Assembly: GCA_905250115.1 (NCBI GenBank)
Contig: CAJNOI010000305.1
Location: forward strand, 1 to 64,000
Source: Adineta steineri
Lineage: Eukaryota > Rotifera > Eurotatoria > Adinetida > Adinetidae
Length of the DNA: 64,000 nucleotides
Direction: 5' to 3'
The notes below the pieces were generated by a model. The model saw only the letters and a list, made by a program, of their open reading frames with translations. It did not search any database and was not told the origin of the DNA. How positions within the stretch are numbered: the first letter of the stretch is position 1; each line of letters begins with the position of its first letter. This document shows, one piece after another, positions 12,649 to 28,000 of this stretch. A program made the translations under genes and the position numbers.

Positions 12649-13587
12649 TTAAATCATTTCAATAATACACTTGATTTTATCTTCAATATTTTTCTTTTCC
12701 TGTTCTATAGATCCATTTTGTACATATTGATCACCATAATCTATCAAACATCTCATTCCAACTAATTCTCTCGATAATGAATATAGTCGTCGTCGTTCTT
12801 CATATCCATTATCTAATTTTACATAGTTTGTATAACTAGACATAAATACATTTCTATAATCAGCACTATCTCTCTCTTCAAAATGTCCTTTTTCAATTCT
12901 CATTAATTCATATTCATTATGTCCAATAATTGCATCTTCAGCATCCAGAATACCTGTAATTTTTATGTCGAGTATCAGAATATTAGCACAATGTAAATCC
13001 ATATGTAATAATCTAGGTACTATATTATAATCGATTAAGTGCATATTTTGAATTAAATATTTATGAATAGTAGTTGCAAGTTCTTCAAACATCGTTCCAT
13101 TAAATTGCACAATTTGTTTTTTGATTATATCACTAAACAAATCTTTCCAAGTATGAAATGATTGATGTTGTAAATAGCCACATTTCTCATACGTGTATTT
13201 TGAATGTAACTGTCCTACAAGTGTACCTAATCCCTGATAAATTTCCAATCGTTGTATATGTGTCATAGAATCATACAATTGTGATAAAGGTAGGCCAGGT
13301 AATTTTGAACATATATAGTAATTTCTAACAATCGAATCATATTTGAAAACTTTTGGTACAGGTAAATAATTAGTGCTATCTTGATGCAATAGTTGATAGA
13401 ATGTAATTTCAGTAATGTCATCAGGTTTAGTAAATTTTATAATCAGTTCTAAATTAGAACTATTAAAAAATGTAACAAAATAAACTGAATTTGAATAACC
13501 ATCTACTGGACGCGATATACTTTTAATTTTTAATGAGTTATCATAATCACAAAAGATCTGTTTTATAATATCTGTTTTGTCATTCAT
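12649..13587 (-). CDS. Aminoglycoside phosphotransferase-family kinase
   Basis: Intronless 312-residue protein of the APH/choline-kinase-like phosphotransferase fold. A candidate ATP-binding lysine is K51 in LIIKFTK. The catalytic loop is LLHMDLHCANIL, with D197 as base and N202. The metal-binding aspartate is D215 in GILDAEDAIIG. Length is typical for the family. The substrate is not predictable; antibiotic resistance should not be assumed, as members act on many small hydroxylated metabolites. The canonical HGD is HMD here. Lack of introns among intron-rich neighbours suggests acquisition from bacteria, which bdelloids do often. It is bracketed by palindromes at 12602-12648 and 13751-13804. 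Confidence 0.85.
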   Translation of the reverse strand: MNDKTDIIKQIFCDYDNSLKIKSISRPVDGYSNSVYFVTFFNSSNLELIIKFTKPDDITEITFYQLLHQDSTNYLPVPKVFKYDSIVRNYYICSKLPGLPLSQLYDSMTHIQRLEIYQGLGTLVGQLHSKYTYEKCGYLQHQSFHTWKDLFSDIIKKQIVQFNGTMFEELATTIHKYLIQNMHLIDYNIVPRLLHMDLHCANILILDIKITGILDAEDAIIGHNEYELMRIEKGHFEERDSADYRNVFMSSYTNYVKLDNGYEERRRLYSLSRELVGMRCLIDYGDQYVQNGSIEQEKKNIEDKIKCIIEMI

Positions 13588-13651
13588 CTGTTTATTAATA
13601 ATATTTTTTTTAAAATAAGATGATTAAGAGAAAAGAAAAAAGATTGGTGTG

Positions 13652-13705
13652 CACACTCTATCCATCAAATACTAGCATAGAAAGAGGACGCTATGATAGA
13701 GTGTG
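13652..13705. repeat. Inverted repeat, C-rich arm first
   Basis: CACACTCTATC at 13652-13662 is the perfect reverse complement of GATAGAGTGTG at 13695-13705, with a 32-base spacer. Its arm order (C-rich left) is opposite to the GT/AC family and its core is not telomere-like. Confidence 0.65.
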
Positions 13706-13750
13706 AGATCGAAACCAGTTTAATATATCATATTTTTATTCACATCTTCA

Positions 13751-13804
13751 TCTTGAGGGTGTGGGTATACTCTCTATCAGCTATCTCCACCCACACCCTC
13801 GAGA
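13751..13804. repeat. GT/AC palindrome, well-paired copy
   Basis: TCTTGAGGGTGTGGGT pairs with ACCCACACCCTCGAGA with one mismatch across 16 bases and a loop of about 20. This copy best shows the conserved TCTTGAGGGT edge at both ends. Confidence 0.8.
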
Positions 13805-14137
13805 TCTGATTTGTAAAATAATTTTAAAAAATGGTAAAACAACAGTAGGTAAGTAGACGACCATCCCTTTTTTCTTTACTCTTATATATTATTATCTCGA
13901 ATAAAGATAATAGTGCGGCAGCATGCATAGGCATGTGTTATTATATAAAAGTACACTGTGGATGTTTATCAACAGGTAGACAATACTGATTTTTATCACG
14001 GACAACAAACGTTGAAAAGAATACATACCCACATCCTTGGTAAATTCATTTTTTGTTAATCTATTTAATAAACAATCGAAGTTGTGATATTACAATGCAA
14101 TTCTTTTGGGTATATTTTATTCATTTCTAGATAAAAA

Positions 14138-17799
<3,662 letters not shown>

Positions 17800-18130
17800 C
17801 GTAGAAAATATATTTACTTTTCTTTTAATTATCATCCAATAAATTAATATGAAACATTAATCTATCAAACTTAATTTCTTCTTGCAAAAACATTAAATTA
17901 AGATACATTCACACTCTCAAGATGGATGTTCGACGTTTTAATAGATAAAATTAGTAATTTCTTTACTTTTCCGTACATTTCAATATGTTCGGATTTTATC
18001 ATTAAATACTAAAGATTTTTAATCATATATAATTATTAATTGTTGACTTATACATAAAAATAGAATTTTATCTGTGAAAAAATCAACATAAATCATAAAA
18101 TCAATTTTTTTTTTGAGTCTTATGTAAAAA
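17800..18130. other. Intergenic between convergent GH31 and HGSNAT genes
   Basis: 330 AT-rich bases shared by two 3' ends. No coding or repeat feature seen. Confidence 0.5.
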
Positions 18131-20318
18131 TCAAATAGCAATAAAAACTTTCTTATAGTACATTATACCAGCAATGAATGACCAAAATAGTGAACCATAG
18201 AGATTCATTGCAAGTTGTTGAGCATGACTATCATCGACATCGAGTTGTACGGGAAAACTAACCCCAAATAGACCATGACACATATAAATAGCAATTGAAT
18301 TCATACCTAACCAGAGAAAAGGAGCTCCAGTAAACCATTGACGAACATCAACAAGAAGATAAAGTATTGTAAGAACTATAAAAGCTAAACTAGCTAAAGT
18401 AAATACAAATGTTAATGACCAGAGATTTTTATTAATTGGAATCCAACTATCCGAATGACCACCTTGTGATAATCCTAAACCGAAACAACCACAAATGATA
18501 CCCGATATAATCCATTGAATACAAACGCGATGAACACGAGTAGAATGAATAAAACTATGACCAGCTTGTGCACCAAGATAACAGAGTAGAATTCCAGTTA
18601 GATTACCCAAAAGACCTACAATATACAATATAGTTTGATTTATTGAAAAAATAATTTACCTTCTGGATCATAAGGTATTTTAGTTGAATAGATTTCTTTA
18701 CAAGTTGGATCATTGTACAAATGAGATGTTCCTAAAATAAGTCGATCAATATATCCAGCAGCTCCTATAAAGAATTTATAAAGAATAAATCATTTATATG
18801 TTCTTGTCTATATGAAATACAACCTCCAGTACAATTCCAATATTTTCCATGATTATGTCTCCCGCCAGGTCCTATATATCCAGTTGGACAATTAGGAATA
18901 GGAAGAAGAAAAGTTAGGAGAATCCAAACAGTAACAACTAATATAACGAGGAGCCATTGTATCCAATATTGAATAATACTTTTATATAATTCAGTTCGAA
19001 ATGGTTGTTCCATATTGTTATCTAGACAATAGTAAATGATATTATAAAATAGAAAAACATACAGAAATATATTTTACCAATAGATAAGTGTATTGTTTCT
19101 TGTTGATTATTCTCCTTCCTTTCAAAAACAAGAACAAGTATAGCTGTAAAAAAATAACATGTTGCTAATCGTTGAAGAACACCTTCAATTCGCATATTTG
19201 TTAATTTTATTAAATGACCTTGTTCACTAAGTCCTATATAATATATATTCGTAATTTTCAAAAAACAATATTTAAATTTTTGATTTACCCAAAAGAAATA
19301 GAATAGCAGTTCTTTGACAAATTTTTAATAGAATATTTCGTTTTCGTACATTCTTTGCAAGAAGTGATCGTTGCGAGAGAACAACTGAAACACCCATCAT
19401 CCAAGTAAACCAAGGAAATACAAGATCTGCTAAAGTTAATCCATTCCAGGCTATACAACAAAAATAATTGATCTTTATTAAATGAAAGAAATACTCATTT
19501 TTATTATTTTTTAAACTCACTTGAATGATCAAAAAACCAATAACCACCACCTATAAAAATATATTTTACTTTTCATTATAATTTATTGAATACATACCAC
19601 CATAGTTAACAAAAATCATAACCATAAGTGAAAATCCTCGAAAAGTATCCAAAGAACGAAGACGTTTTGGTAAAGCTCGTCTAGTACGATTATTCGATGC
19701 ATTTATAGCTTCTTGTTGTATATTTTCTAATGAACTGAGTGTTCTTATATTAAGATTATCATCGGTTGCTTGAGAATGGAAAATAATCGTATAGAAATGA
19801 TTAAAATGCCGACGACAATGTAGATGATGCCAAAGTTGAACAAGAACAGTATACAAGATAACGGTTATAATACCAAGAATAGCGGGTGTCCAATAATAGC
19901 TTAGAGTACCAATTTGTTCTATAGAACACATGATATTAGTTGATGTATTCTGCATAATACTGAGCACATAGGTACCATTTTCAGAAAATTTGTACGATGC
20001 AAATTGACATAGTAATGATGAATTAGACGATGATAGACGAAGTTCCAAGTCATAGGCATATTTGGTATCGATAATTCGAGATGCACTCTTGTTTGATGCA
20101 ACTACCATCAGTCTTTTAAGATCACAGCCTTCACACTCAACTTGATTGCCGTATAATGTAATACCATTTGAATTATTCGTGTTATGTATAATCAAATAGG
20201 CTTCATCCATGGACGGTGGGTCTGAGGGATCATCTTTAATAGTGTGTTTTTTACAAGAGATGTCTTGAATAAAAAACAATCCAATAATAACAATTAAAAC
20301 TGAATAATGAACAGTCAT
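18131..20318 (-). CDS. HGSNAT: Heparan-alpha-glucosaminide N-acetyltransferase
   Basis: Seven exons on the minus strand: 19598-20318, 19521-19550, 19289-19450, 19078-19233, 18824-19021, 18660-18764 and 18131-18615. They encode 618 residues. The order is signal peptide, luminal N-terminal domain with several N-glycosylation sites, then about ten membrane segments. Family blocks are clear: [20 protein letters not shown], the catalytic-histidine block [20 protein letters not shown] (H249), [22 protein letters not shown] and [19 protein letters not shown] passes an acetyl group from cytosolic acetyl-CoA across the lysosomal membrane to glucosamine ends of heparan sulfate. The 30-base exon is typical of the split around the active-site His. 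Neighbouring GH31 is also a likely lysosomal glycan enzyme, but the two are separate transcription units. Confidence 0.95.
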
Positions 20319-20735
20319 GTCTTTCTAATCGTCTAAATAAAAGAATAGTATATTAGTTCATATTTATCAAAGAAATTTGAATTAAATCTCTTTTTCAATG
20401 AAAACAATAATATTCTGTCCAATTTGACCAGGCTGAGGACTAACTCACCTAAACTTCTTTTTATTCAAAAAAATAACCTTGTGCTATCTATCTTGTTTGC
20501 CTATAGAAGCATCTTGAAAAAAAAACAAGCTGTTGCTGCAGAGACATTTTTATCAATTTTACTTTAAAGAGGTAGATAACGGACTGTTTTATGTTTATAT
20601 CACATTATTACTTCTTACAACAGAGAATAATATCAACACATTATTTAATACCTATATACATAACTGATAGGGTGTAGGTGGATTTGACTTGATGAGAATA
20701 TACACATATTTAAAGATGTACATGAGTTATATTTA
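20319..20735. other. Intergenic, upstream of HGSNAT
   Basis: About 415 bases between the HGSNAT start and the RNA-ligase stop. It has one isolated G-rich half-arm (ATAGGGTGTAGGTGG near 20668) without a matching right arm. Nothing else seen. Confidence 0.45.
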
Positions 20736-21944
20736 TTATATCGTAATTAACAAATGAAGATATTTTTCAAATATAAATTTTCTTGTATTATCTATATTTC
20801 GCTGTCTTAAAATATTTCGTACAGCTGTACATTTATGTTCGTTGTCTAACTGATTCCAGTTGATACCTTGATTTAGTTGAAATAGTTTAGTGAATATTAA
20901 TCTTTTTCTATCTTGATTTGGCTTTCCTGATGATGGATATTCCTTATTTAAATTATCAAAAAAAGTCTTGGTTTCACTGCTATATAATTTTGTAAATTCA
21001 TTAATTAACTGTGGAATTATTGATTCTTCAATACGTCTTTCAATTTCATTGTATTCTTGTATAAACTTTGGAAAATAATTTAAATATTCTTGTTGTTCAC
21101 CTTGTAACCAAATACTTAAACAAAATTGTCCTGTTTTATTTTCATTTTCTACTCCAACAGTTCCATAATGAACAATTAAATATGAAGGACTTTTAATTTT
21201 AATACGATGATAATTCCGCGTGTCACATGCCACAATACCTTCTCCTTCCATAAAACTCATTTGATTTACGTACTCTACACATTGATTTAGTTGTGAAAAC
21301 TGAAATGAACGTGGTTTAGGTATCCCAATGTCAGTTTCTATTTCTTCCAGTGTCGACATATCGCGAGTACCCAAATGATACAACATTGGTTTTTCATATT
21401 GTATTACAATTCTATAATCTGGATGAACACGTTCGAAAAAATATGCATATCTTTGATTTAATTTTGAATAATCAAATCCAGCTTCTAACGCTGCTTCTTG
21501 CCATAGTTGTTCATTTGTTTTACCACAATCAGTATATTTCTTTCGTAATTGTTTAATATCAATACGACTATTACTACTTACATACCATTCATTTTGAAAA
21601 AAATATACTTTAAAAAATGAACCATCCATTTTTGCAGTGTAGGATGTCCAATTATCATTCGTAGTAGTAGCATTTGGTTCATTATAATTCCAGAATTTAT
21701 GAAACGGTAAACAAACCAATCGATAAGGTGGCATTTTCTCATAGACTGCACCACGATTTTGTGCTAGTATAGTTTTTTGTTCTTCTGTACCACGTGTCCA
21801 TAAATGACTCCCATGTATGTATTTAGCACAAAATAACTTGTCAGTTTCATCAATTACTAGACCATATTTTGTTTGTAAAAGTTCGCGAGCATCTGACCAT
21901 TCTAGATTAGCAATAATTTTTGGCAAAAGAATTGAATCACACAT
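20736..21944 (-). CDS. T4 Rnl1-like RNA ligase
   Basis: Intronless coding region of 402 residues from the chosen ATG. The nucleotidyltransferase motifs are in order. Upstream is an arginine-bearing NRGAVYE block and a PFHKFWNYNEPNA block as in Rnl1. Motif I is AKMDGSFFKV with the adenylated lysine K105. A motif III-like region is YAYFFERVHP. Motif IV is EGEGIVACD and motif V is RIKIKSPSYL. It should seal RNA ends by lysyl-AMP and RNA-adenylate intermediates, and RNA repair is the natural role. The open frame extends 19 codons upstream to 22001, but that stretch ends in a pyrimidine-rich TTTTATTTATAG acceptor-like site, so it looks like a 5' UTR intron. I therefore start at MCDSILL. Bacterial or phage-like type suggests horizontal acquisition. 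Confidence 0.88.
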   Translation of the reverse strand: MCDSILLPKIIANLEWSDARELLQTKYGLVIDETDKLFCAKYIHGSHLWTRGTEEQKTILAQNRGAVYEKMPPYRLVCLPFHKFWNYNEPNATTTNDNWTSYTAKMDGSFFKVYFFQNEWYVSSNSRIDIKQLRKKYTDCGKTNEQLWQEAALEAGFDYSKLNQRYAYFFERVHPDYRIVIQYEKPMLYHLGTRDMSTLEEIETDIGIPKPRSFQFSQLNQCVEYVNQMSFMEGEGIVACDTRNYHRIKIKSPSYLIVHYGTVGVENENKTGQFCLSIWLQGEQQEYLNYFPKFIQEYNEIERRIEESIIPQLINEFTKLYSSETKTFFDNLNKEYPSSGKPNQDRKRLIFTKLFQLNQGINWNQLDNEHKCTAVRNILRQRNIDNTRKFIFEKYLHLLITI

Positions 21945-23032
21945 TATCCTATAATCTATAAATAAAACACAATCAAAAGTAGAAAAAAAACAATCTCTCA
22001 TTGATATTTATTATATTTTTTTTCTTTTTATGCGTTCTGTTGTAGATGACGTAGTCTTGCAGTAATGACAACATGATGATGCAATACAACTCAGTTATAG
22101 ACAAGCATTGAAAAAAACGACGTTTTCTTATTCTTGATGATGGATAATAATTAATAATAATATTATTTTCTCATCGATCAATTAAACTGATTTCTGGTGA
22201 ACTAAATACATATAAGATAAAAAAATCTCTCTGCTTCAGTATAGAACAAATCATTGCATTTTTTTTCATTTTCAAATAATAAAATCACTTTAATAACCGT
22301 TAATAAATCTTTTTAGAATACTCATAACTGCTAATATTTAGTGGTTTTCGCTTTATCTGTCTTACGCAAAAAGTAAATGCAGAGTATATTTTTAAAAAAT
22401 TTTATCAGAAAAATTGTTGATTGAGCTGAAGTATAATTTTCAATAAATTCAGTACTTATTATCTGATGAAACGTTCGCTTTACCAGCTTTGAAGATAAAG
22501 TGAATGTTAGAGATAAAAATATAGGCGCTGTAACAGAGACAATCTCATTCTTGATCCGAGTAGAGTCGATATACTAGAGTATTGTGAGTTTCGTCATGAA
22601 TAAACATCGAGAGACAACTTCAAATTTCCATCACAACTTAAAATACATTCTTGTCTTAAATAGAATCATTGTAAAAACATTGATCCTCACATTTATTTCT
22701 CTTATATATTAGAATGACTCTCACTGTATCGTGATGATGATAAAGCTTTTTATTTATCCATTTTAATATTAAAAAAAGATTTATGAGGTATATTTAATTA
22801 AATTTCTATACGACGTAATATATATCTATATATAATGAAAATAAATCTAACATTTTGATTCATACAAAATTAATATGTCAGTTTCAGACTTCATTCACTT
22901 AGCTGTCATATACTGATACTTCAAAAACATGACTTTTGTTTATCTTTCTATCTCTTTTGACGTGTTTATCTTATTGAATAATAAATATAACTTATTATTT
23001 TCTTTTATAATCAGAATAGAAAGAGTATTTTA
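21945..23032. other. Divergent intergenic region, RNA ligase to GPCR
   Basis: About 1.1 kb of AT-rich DNA. It includes a probable 5' UTR exon and intron of the RNA-ligase gene near 21955-22001. No other gene or repeat recognised. Confidence 0.5.
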
Positions 23033-23929
23033 ATGGTGGCAAATATTGAATCATGGTTTATTCCTTTCGATGTATTTATGATCATATGTATCAGTTTAGT
23101 TGTTATACTTGCTATAATATTTTTAATTATTATTATAATTGATAGAGCATGTCATACAGTTCCAATGATGCTAATTGCTAATTTATGTTTAGCTGAATTT
23201 CTATTTGGAAGTGATCTATTGAGTATGGTTATATTTACATTGAGAAATGATCTTTATCAAATTGATCATGATGATATATTTTGCAACTTTCGAGGTTATC
23301 TTAGTTATGTTGGTTATGCTTTACAAAATTATTGTTTTTTATTACAATCAATCTACCGGTATCTAACAGTTATTTATCCAACCGATCTATTTTATCAATC
23401 AACAAAATTTCAATGTTTTCTTATTTGTCTAACATGGCTATTTTCATTTATATATGCTATTCCATTTATTTTAATGAATCAAATAAAATTCAATCTTGAT
23501 AATCAAATATGTCAAATGCCTTTAGGATTTTCTTTCTTTGGAATTTATACAGCACTTTGTATCTATGGAATTCCTATATCATTGATTATGATGGTGTATT
23601 TTAAATTAGTTCAATATGTTAAAGAAATGAATAAACGAGCAATGGCAACTAATATTTTAATGCGTGCTGAACGAGAATTAAAAATGCTTCGACGTACAGT
23701 AATAATTGTATTAATTATAATTATAATTGGTTTACCTTATGGAATATTTTCTTTCATGGCATTTTTTACTAATCCACCAAAATATTATATTCGAATTGCT
23801 TTTATATTCGTTGATGCATCATTATTAATTGTTATGATTGCTCTTTTCAATTTTACAGAACCACTTAAAACATCTATAATCAGGAGATTAAATATAAGAA
23901 ATAATACCGTAGTAATAGCGATAACATAA
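23033..23929 (+). CDS. Divergent rhodopsin-like GPCR
   Basis: Single-exon 298-residue protein with seven hydrophobic segments: TM1 about 15-37, TM2 about 43-66, TM3 about 87-108, TM4 about 127-147, TM5 about 163-186, TM6 about 221-245 and TM7 about 252-273. TM3 ends in IYRYL, a DRY-region variant. C84 and C159 could form the usual extracellular disulfide. TM7 lacks NPxxY and reads IALFNF. The short N- and C-terminal tails and degraded signature motifs set it apart from the three related GPCRs further along. The ligand is unknown. Confidence 0.8.
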   Translation: MVANIESWFIPFDVFMIICISLVVILAIIFLIIIIIDRACHTVPMMLIANLCLAEFLFGSDLLSMVIFTLRNDLYQIDHDDIFCNFRGYLSYVGYALQNYCFLLQSIYRYLTVIYPTDLFYQSTKFQCFLICLTWLFSFIYAIPFILMNQIKFNLDNQICQMPLGFSFFGIYTALCIYGIPISLIMMVYFKLVQYVKEMNKRAMATNILMRAERELKMLRRTVIIVLIIIIIGLPYGIFSFMAFFTNPPKYYIRIAFIFVDASLLIVMIALFNFTEPLKTSIIRRLNIRNNTVVIAIT

Positions 23930-25070
23930 TTAATTAAAATGAAAAGAAGTGTATATATATATAAACATGACCATTCGTCTGCTACACCTTTTTTATATCT
24001 TTTATTGTTTTTAATTTCTACACTGAACATAAAGATCTTGATTTTGAATTCTTTATTGAATTGAAATTCATATTTAGAATAACATTGCACTTGATGATTT
24101 TTGCATCTTCCTTAGGTCTTTGCCAACTATATAATTTATATAATAATTCAAATATGCAGCATTCGAAAAATAAATTTAACTTTTTTCCTGTTAATTATCC
24201 AAGTTGATAATGCTTAATGATATCTAATCGTTGAATTTTTATATGTAACATTTCAATTAATTGACTATGCTATTGACGATAATTTTTAAGAAAAATTATT
24301 TATTAAAAATAACGTAATCATGGTGTATATTTGTATCCCTATCCCCAATGATCAGATTTTTTATTGGTGTAGTACATAATCAGAAAACAAAGGATATGCA
24401 TGATTAAGTATTGAGTTATATTTGATAAACGAAAACAGAAGATATGATTCAAATTGATCTAACATTGAACAAATAACAGCTATTAGAAATCTATACATAT
24501 TAGCTAATTAATTTGATGTGAATATTTCAAAAATAAATGGTCTGAAAGTGTCAATGCATTTCATATTTTAGTGAGTTCTTAATATTAGTCATTACTATAT
24601 TCATCCTTTATTTATTGAGACTAAATATTGAGTAAAGAAGAAAGTATATATGTCGTATTTTTGTTTTTGTTTTCTAACGTCGTCATTAGAATGAAAAATG
24701 CAAATAATTACAAATAGAAGAATATCTGCAGCCGCAGTAGAGCGTTGTCTATTGTTACATAAAATCTATAGCGAATTATTTTATTTTTTACATATACTAA
24801 AACACATTAGGTATACACCACGTTTTTGTTCTTCCTGTTGGACCAAATAATGAAAAGAAAAGAATATTTTTTCTTCTTTTTTTCTTCTTTATATTGAGCA
24901 TGACGCATAGTGATACTTGCAAGTACAACGCATCGTGATCGAGTACGATAGAGTATATACGGACAACAGAGAGAAAGATAAAAAAATATGCACTTTTTAG
25001 GTAATATCATTTATTTTAGATATAATATTATATTTTCTATCCGCTAACAAGAGTAATTAGAAATCGGTTC
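23930..25070. other. Intergenic between GPCR and PLD genes
   Basis: About 1.1 kb, AT-rich. A minus-strand open frame (24807-25010) has a poly-lysine, low-complexity product and is not believed. No repeat recognised. Confidence 0.5.
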
Positions 25071-28000
25071 ATGACTGAAAATGATCAATTTGAAGGTATC
25101 GATGATCTTGTTCAAAGTACAGAAGATGCAGTCGAATTTAACCTAATCAAAGGTAAGTTCATATTGATTTAATCTTAATTTATCGTTGTTTTTCAGACAA
25201 TATGGAGCGAACAGACACGGAATATTTACCAGATTCAGATTGGAATTACGAAGCAAAATTCGAAGAACTTGTACAAGCCATTTCCATTAATAACAATGGT
25301 TTGACTTTTTCTTGTATCTCTCAAGTTAATATACTTAAAAATAGATGAACAAAATGATAACACGTCTATATTTGATCTGCCAGTTCAAGTTACTAAAATA
25401 GAAGCAGAAAAAATCCATAATCCAATAACAGATTTTCGCCATCCTTACTTGTAAGTTATTTTTAATGAAATAAAAAATAATTTCGATTTACTACTCATCT
25501 GCAGTTCATATAGGTATACAATAAGTATTCGTTCTGGTTCTGCATATGAATGGGCAATTAAAAAACGTTATAAACATTTTATTGAACTTCATAAAGATCT
25601 TCTAGATTACGCTCAATTTCGTACAGACAAAATACAATACAATTTAAATACGTATGCTAATAAATTCCTTTTAAAGACAAGATAATATTTGATATTGTAA
25701 ATTTCAGAGCAAGATTATCTACAACAGATATTGATGATATGAGTGATTATTCCATAATTGATGAGGAACAGCTTGATTTTCCAATTAATAATGATCATAT
25801 TTCATTCACTTCCAAATCTTCTAATGACGAACAATGTGTAAAGATTATTGATGTTTTTCTTTTTCTTCTATGATTTTATTTGTATAATTTTAGAAAATAT
25901 TACAAGAATATCTCAATAAAATTCTTAAACATCCAAAACTTCGTGAACATCATGCTGTGGTAATAATAGATGTATTGTATTAGATCTTTTTACATAAAAT
26001 ATTTTTTTTATCAATAGACAAACTTTCTGGAAATTAGTCATCTTTCATTTGCACTAGGATTGGGAAAAAGTTTACAAGAAGGTGATCTTTTAAAACGATC
26101 AAAAAATATTCATCATGAACATTCAATTTTTCTTCGAACACCTTTTCTATTGGATAAATATAAATCTCATCATGGTCGAAAATGGTTTGTTATCAAAGAT
26201 TCCTATTTTGTCAATATGGAATCTGATTCAATCGTTGATGATATTCCCATGCTTGTTGATCGAGCATTTTCTATTGAACAAGGTTTTTGGAAGACAAAAA
26301 CTAAGAATGGAATTCGAATAGAAAATTTACAACATTTAATGATTATTAAATGTCAAAGTGAAGATGAACGAGATGTTTGGTTTAATTCTTTATTAGAACT
26401 CAAGACAAAATCTATTTTTACTCAACAACATCGGTTTTTTTCATTTGCACCAGTAAGACGACAACAATATGCTCAATGGTTTGTTCAATATTTCCGTATT
26501 CTATTTAGTAAATCTATTCTGTTTTCTATTGCAAAAAACAAAAGGTTTATCAATGGTCAGTCGTATACGGAAGCACTAGTCAAAGCTATATTAGCAGCCC
26601 GTGAAGAAATTTTTATTACTGATTGGTGGCTTTCACCAGAAATAATGCTTATTCGTCCATTTCAAGACGATTCAATGCGACTTGATAATCTTCTTGGTAG
26701 ACGAGCTGTAAGTTCTTAGAATAATTTTACAGATATTTGTTTTGCAAAAAAAAATCAATAAATAGGAGGAAGGTATTCGTATTTATGTGTTAATATACAA
26801 TGATATTGAATCAACTATGGGTTTAAATAGCCGACATTCGAAAAGAAAATTAATTTCAAAAAGTCCAATAAAGAAAAATATCAAAGTAATTTTTCTTTAC
26901 TCATTATTTTTCTTGATCTTAACATATAGTGGAATTAAAAGGTTATTCAACATCCACATCGTCGATTGTCATCTGGATTAAAAACATCATTTCTTTTTTC
27001 ACCTCATGAAAAATTAGTCATTATTGATCAACGGTTAGCTTTTATTGGAGGCATGGATCTTTGTTTCGGTCGATGGGATAATCATAATTATCGGTTAGTC
27101 ATAGCGATAGATATTAAGTCATAGATTACATTTTGAATAGATTGATAGATTTGGGCGATGAAAATATCACGGAATTGAAACTTCCAGGTCAACTGACCAC
27201 TGAACCTACTACGAATAAACATACAGTAAGAATACACTTGATTATTCACATCATTCAATAGATTCTACTTATCTCTGAGAGATAGTATTTAAATATGATT
27301 TATTTGATATTTTATAGAAGACAAGGAATTTTGAAAAAAATGTACCCGATCCATCGTATTGTGACACACAAGCAAATGTTACTAAAAGTATTGTATACTT
27401 TGATTGTATGATTTCGAAATTATTTTCTTTCTTGTTTATTTCATAGAGGTAACAAAGAAAGAATCTTCAAATGAAGACAACGAACTTCAAAAGCAAGCTA
27501 ATGGGCATGAAAAGAAATGGCGAAGAATTTTGAAAGTAGTATTTTATTTATAGATACTTTATATGTTCTCTTTTTTGGAATGGTAGATAAATAGAAAAAG
27601 TGATAGTGATGATTCATCAGATCCAGAACAAGACGTAATAGTTAATACACAACCTAGAACTGATGTTGACGTTACATCTATAACAAATGACAAATGTTAT
27701 TTATTTCCAGGCAAAGATTATGCAAATTATTACGAAAAAGATTTTGAAGCTCTTGAAAAATATGATGAAGGTGGTTTGCAAATATTTCTCTTGTTCTTAT
27801 TCATTTTGAATACTTCATTGTTTTTGCATTTCAGACTATATTGATCGAAAAAGTGCACCACGATTACCTTGGCATGATGAGATATTAGTTGTTGCAGGTG
27901 AAGCTGCAAGAGATTGTGCAAGACATTTTATTCAACGCTGGAACATTCATAAGGTTATATTTTTGATTTAGAGAAAACATTTCTCTATTAATTTCTTCTT

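Larger units (their letters stand above)
13588..14137. other. Divergent interval between APH-like and GH31 genes
   Basis: Upstream region of both flanking genes. It contains an 11-bp perfect inverted repeat (13652-13705), a GT/AC palindrome (13751-13804), and a TATA-like TTATATAAAAG near 13940, about 200 bases before the GH31 start codon. Confidence 0.5.

Noticed and set aside
12649-13587. Antibiotic-resistance function for the APH-like gene
   Set aside because: The fold is shared by many small-molecule kinases and nothing in the sequence points to an aminoglycoside substrate.
20668-20682. G-rich half-arms at about 20668, 37497 and 55540
   Set aside because: No matching C-rich arm nearby, so they are not counted as palindrome copies.
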